This document shows, piece after piece, positions 61,360 through 64,000 of a stretch of DNA of 64,000 bases; position 1 is the stretch's first letter, and every line of letters starts with the position of its first letter. The position numbers were made by a program, and so were the translations under genes. The DNA comes from Larus michahellis. Lineage: Eukaryota > Chordata > Aves > Charadriiformes > Laridae. The stretch spans positions 2,383,501-2,447,500 of the forward strand of contig NC_133904.1 of assembly GCF_964199755.1 (NCBI RefSeq). The letters run 5' to 3'. The notes under the pieces are model-generated. The model did not search any database. It had not been told where the DNA came from and worked only from the letters and a program-made list of their open reading frames with translations.

Positions 61360-61650
61360 CTGTTAATGGGGTGTTAAATTATCCCAATTACATGTGTTGC
61401 AATGTCACATATTTAGCTCTGTAACAAGCAGTAAAATCTTGGCATCGCGTTTGGCCAAAGGCAATTGCTTATCAAATGCAGGGCCAAAGAAAAATGATAA
61501 CTATTTCCTAATGCATTAGAAGAATTTTGCTCTAGATGCAGAGCTTCATTAGCCAGAGACAAACCCATTGTGATCGCGTGGTTTTAATCTACGCGGGGTC
61601 TGAGCCGGCACTGCGAGAGCACGTTGTGGCAGGGAGGTCTGCGGAAAAAG
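61360..61650. other. AT-rich block, candidate conserved noncoding element
   Basis: Contains TTAAATTATCCCAATTACA near 61374, a FOX/TCF-like GGCAATTGCTTATCAAA near 61461, and the perfect palindrome CTAATGCATTAG at 61508-61519, a paired homeodomain-type site. No transposon signature. Regulatory function is inferred from motif density only. Confidence 0.33.
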
Positions 61651-61840
61651 GCTCCTGTGGAAAATTAGATGAGCAGAGTGCAGCCAGAGACACACGCACT
61701 GATGCGTGTTAATTTACTCGCGCTGCTTTTTATTTTTTATTTATTTAGAAAGCTCGCTTTCTACATTCAGTGAGCTGCAAAGAGGGAACGTCAACAGCGC
61801 AGAAAGGATTTGTAAGCATTCATTAGGCTACAGAAGGATT
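61651..61840. other. short single-copy noncoding sequence
   Basis: AT-rich with TTTATTTTTTATTTATTT near 61729. No gene or repeat end recognised before the CR1 fragment. Confidence 0.5.
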
Positions 61841-61937
61841 TATAGAATCATTTAGGTTGAAAAAGACTCTCAAGATGGAGTCTAACCATTAATCTAACAC
61901 TACAAAGTCCACCAACGCTACCAAGTCCACCACTTTG
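61841..61937 (-). mobile_element. CR1 LINE 3'-end fragment
   Basis: TATAGAATCATTTAGGTTG and AAAAAGACTCTCAAGAT, followed by an ATTAATCTAACACTACAAAG stretch and CCAAGTCCACCA. This is the same 3'-UTR variant as the 8.7-kb copy (TTTAGGTT, AAAAGACC). Only about 97 bp remain before similarity is lost. The CCACCAACGCTACCAAGTCCACCA part suggests a small internal duplication of a CCAAGTCCACCA-like word. Confidence 0.85.
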
Positions 61938-63680
61938 GCAAGAGCAGCGGTAAAGCTGGAACAGGTGTCCCAGGTGCGGCTGCCTCCAGCCTATGGCGGC
62001 ATCAGCCGGACACTGCGCCCTGGGTGAGCACGGCAATCCCACAGGGCCAACCAAGCACAACCCTACCCCTACCCAACCCCTACCCCTCCAAACACCATAC
62101 CCACCTGTAAAAGGGGGAATTAAAGACGATCTGCAAGCCTGAACAACATCCAGCTCTTTGCTCGATACACGACACATCAGTTTATTCTGTTGGGAGAGCC
62201 AGGAGCACTGCAACATCAGGATTGCTCCAAGTCACACAGGCACTCTCAGATTTAGGTTACTGGCTTGTTTCAGCCTGGTTTGGAAATCCTGCAGCGACAG
62301 CTACAGCCTCCCCCAGTGCTTCAGCAGCTCCACATCCCAACCCTGCTGGAACCTGGATGAGAAGAGCCTGCACTGAAGGGAAAAATAATGGAGGGGGGTG
62401 TGGGGAGGAAGAAAGTCAACTGAACTTTCTTTAACCCCAGAAAGAGTGCAAAGGGATTTCTTATTTTCTTCCCTCTGGTTTGTCCATCGCTAATTAGTAT
62501 CTCAGAGAAAGCCATGTCGGTATTTCGTAACCCTGCTAGAACGGGGAGGCTCAGCCAGGATTCCTCGGTGTTGCAGAAACTAATAGTTTATGCTTTGTCC
62601 TCCCAGCACTTCTCCTAGGCCAGACCACGGGGTGTGCCAGGGGCCAAACTGCCAGACATCAAAGCACGCTTTGGCCCAAAGAGTCCTAAAAAAAAATTAC
62701 TGAAACAGGATCTTGTGTGAGCTGGAGCGCCCTGGCCTGAAGCCAGCGCTGGGAGCACGCTGGAGTGTACCAGTCCCACAGAGGTATAATGATTTTGCCA
62801 CCCAAAGGCTGGCCCACAAATGAGACAGAGCACAACTATTGCTAGCAGCTCCCGGTGGGGACAACTCCCCAAAATTTTGTCCATTTGAGCTCATGGGTGA
62901 GACAATCAGCTTGGGAGGATGCATCTACCCAAGGCACAGCTCCTAGAGATGCAAGAGGCTGAGGTGGAGCAGGAAGGACGCAACCTGCTCCCTCCCAAAA
63001 CTGTGGGGCTAGCGGTTGGTTGGGGCAGGGGGGAATGCAAGTACTTCTGCCATCAACTACTAGAAAACAAGATTTCTACTCAGAGTAGATATTTATAGGT
63101 GCTTTCCAGGAGTGCTGTGGCCAGGAACCACAGACACAGCCTGTGAAGTTTTGGGAAGACTGAAGCGAATTTAGTTGCATTCAGACTTTGAGGACTATTG
63201 ACTGGAAAATAGGGATGTCGGGATTAGTTATTCATAACAGCAAGTTTAAACCAAAAAAGTAAGAAATTCTAGACTTGCCATTAAATACTCACAACAGAAG
63301 TCAGATCTAAGTGCTACACTCAACCAGGCCAGCGAATAAAATCAGTGCTAAATGATTTGTTACCCAATCAAGAGAGATAAGTAAGAATGCCATGGACTTA
63401 CTAACAAGCCAAAATATGAGACTGCTTATGCGGAAACCTTGCTGTTCTCTCGGATCAAAGTGCCCAAAAGAAATCTTGTAAATTCACCAATTCCTCCCAC
63501 TCATGGGCTACCAAGACCCGGCCAGTACCTGCCTTTCTAGATCATGGAAGGTTTTAGACCAGATGCCATCAACCAACCAGTGTAGCTTCACCAGGTTCAT
63601 CTTCAGAGCAACAATACATCTTTACAACCCATCGCATCTGGCTCTCCAGGAGTTCCTACTGATGAGAAGGTTGTAAGAGG
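61938..63680. other. single-copy noncoding sequence
   Basis: No gene recognised. A short C-rich stretch with repeated CCCTACC words lies at 62060-62090. The rest is mixed, becoming AT-rich from about 63150. Confidence 0.5.
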
Positions 63681-63730
63681 TATCCTTAATATATATATAT
63701 TTTATATATCCTTAATATATATATATATAT
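63681..63730. repeat. (AT)n microsatellite with duplicated unit
   Basis: Two copies of TATCCTTAATATATATATAT (63681-63700 and 63707-63726), joined by TTTATA, with the AT run continuing to 63730. The interrupted unit shows that the tract grew by duplicating a 26-bp block rather than by pure AT slippage alone. Confidence 0.93.
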
Positions 63731-64000
63731 CACACCCCCCAGAGTGCACCCACCACAACAGAGCTCACAGATGACTTCTCCTGGAGAAGCGCAGTCATTA
63801 ACAGCTAGAGGAGGGGTCTCCATGAGAGGGCTTTACTCTCGAGAAGACACATCCTTCCCGATAATGTGTTCCAGTTTCCTTTTTCCTATTAACATCTGGG
63901 GTATATTTATAGGTAGCCAATTTAGCTCAGTGATTCCACACATGGTGCTGCAGCATCGCCTTTTTCAAGCCCCAGCACTCGCTGTGCGCACCCGAAAAGT
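63731..64000. other. single-copy noncoding sequence at window edge
   Basis: No gene or repeat recognised in the last 270 bp. The window ends inside ordinary mixed-composition sequence. Confidence 0.5.

Noticed and set aside
62205..62260. CCAAGTCACACAGG resembling the MIR phrase CCAAGGTCACACAG
   Set aside because: Similarity does not extend beyond one word.
1..64000. tRNA, snoRNA, known microRNA or endogenous retroviral LTR
   Set aside because: Looked for B-box-like GGTTCRANNCC, familiar mature microRNA strings and typical avian LTR starts by eye. None found. A covariance-model search would be the decisive test.

Overview
This window is vertebrate nuclear DNA, almost certainly from a bird. 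The main evidence is at least eight short fragments of CR1-type LINEs, on both strands. They have the avian CR1 3' end (tandem ATTCTATG-like octamers next to a GGTTGGAAGGGACCTT-like segment), and several still encode recognisable pieces of the C-terminal reverse-transcriptase ORF. Primate or rodent SINEs and L1 are absent. The base composition also fits: moderately GC-rich DNA with isolated CpG-dense patches and AT-rich islands. I cannot name the species, chromosome or nearest gene.

I found no protein-coding gene, exon, tRNA, rRNA, known microRNA or CRISPR array that I can support. The open reading frames are short, overlap on both strands and match no family I recognise. The exceptions are those inside CR1 fragments and those created by a 31-bp tandem repeat. 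The window reads as intergenic or long-intron DNA.

Layout: 1-8.7 kb is single-copy sequence with AT-rich blocks that look like conserved noncoding DNA, a CpG-dense block at 3.4-3.65 kb with a possible CTCF site, and two short hairpins (5356-5378 and 7178-7216). From 8.7 to 24.4 kb lies most of the repeat load: CR1 pieces at 8.7, 14.7, 16.9, 19.2, 20.2 and 23.9 kb, a much older CR1-like relic at 13.2 kb, a MIR-like relic at 21.4 kb, a strong CTCF core match at 15.16 kb, an ATGCAT cluster at 17.5 kb, and a 31-bp minisatellite at 22.97-23.34 kb. From 24.4 to 56.1 kb the sequence is repeat-poor and mostly single-copy, with A-rich tracts, a MIR-like relic at 38.1 kb, an AT-rich block at 35.5-35.8 kb and one weak candidate exon at 45.0-45.2 kb (minus). 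From 56.1 kb to the end there are two more CR1 pieces (56.1 and 61.8 kb), a possible MIR at 61.0 kb, an AT-rich homeodomain-motif block at 61.4-61.65 kb, and an AT microsatellite at 63.7 kb.

No genes act together here. Any function would be regulatory (enhancer-like blocks, CTCF sites), and that part is inference from motifs and composition. I saw no sign of a novel multi-gene system. The observations most worth checking are the minisatellite, the 7.2-kb hairpin, the CTCF core at 15.16 kb and the AT-rich blocks.
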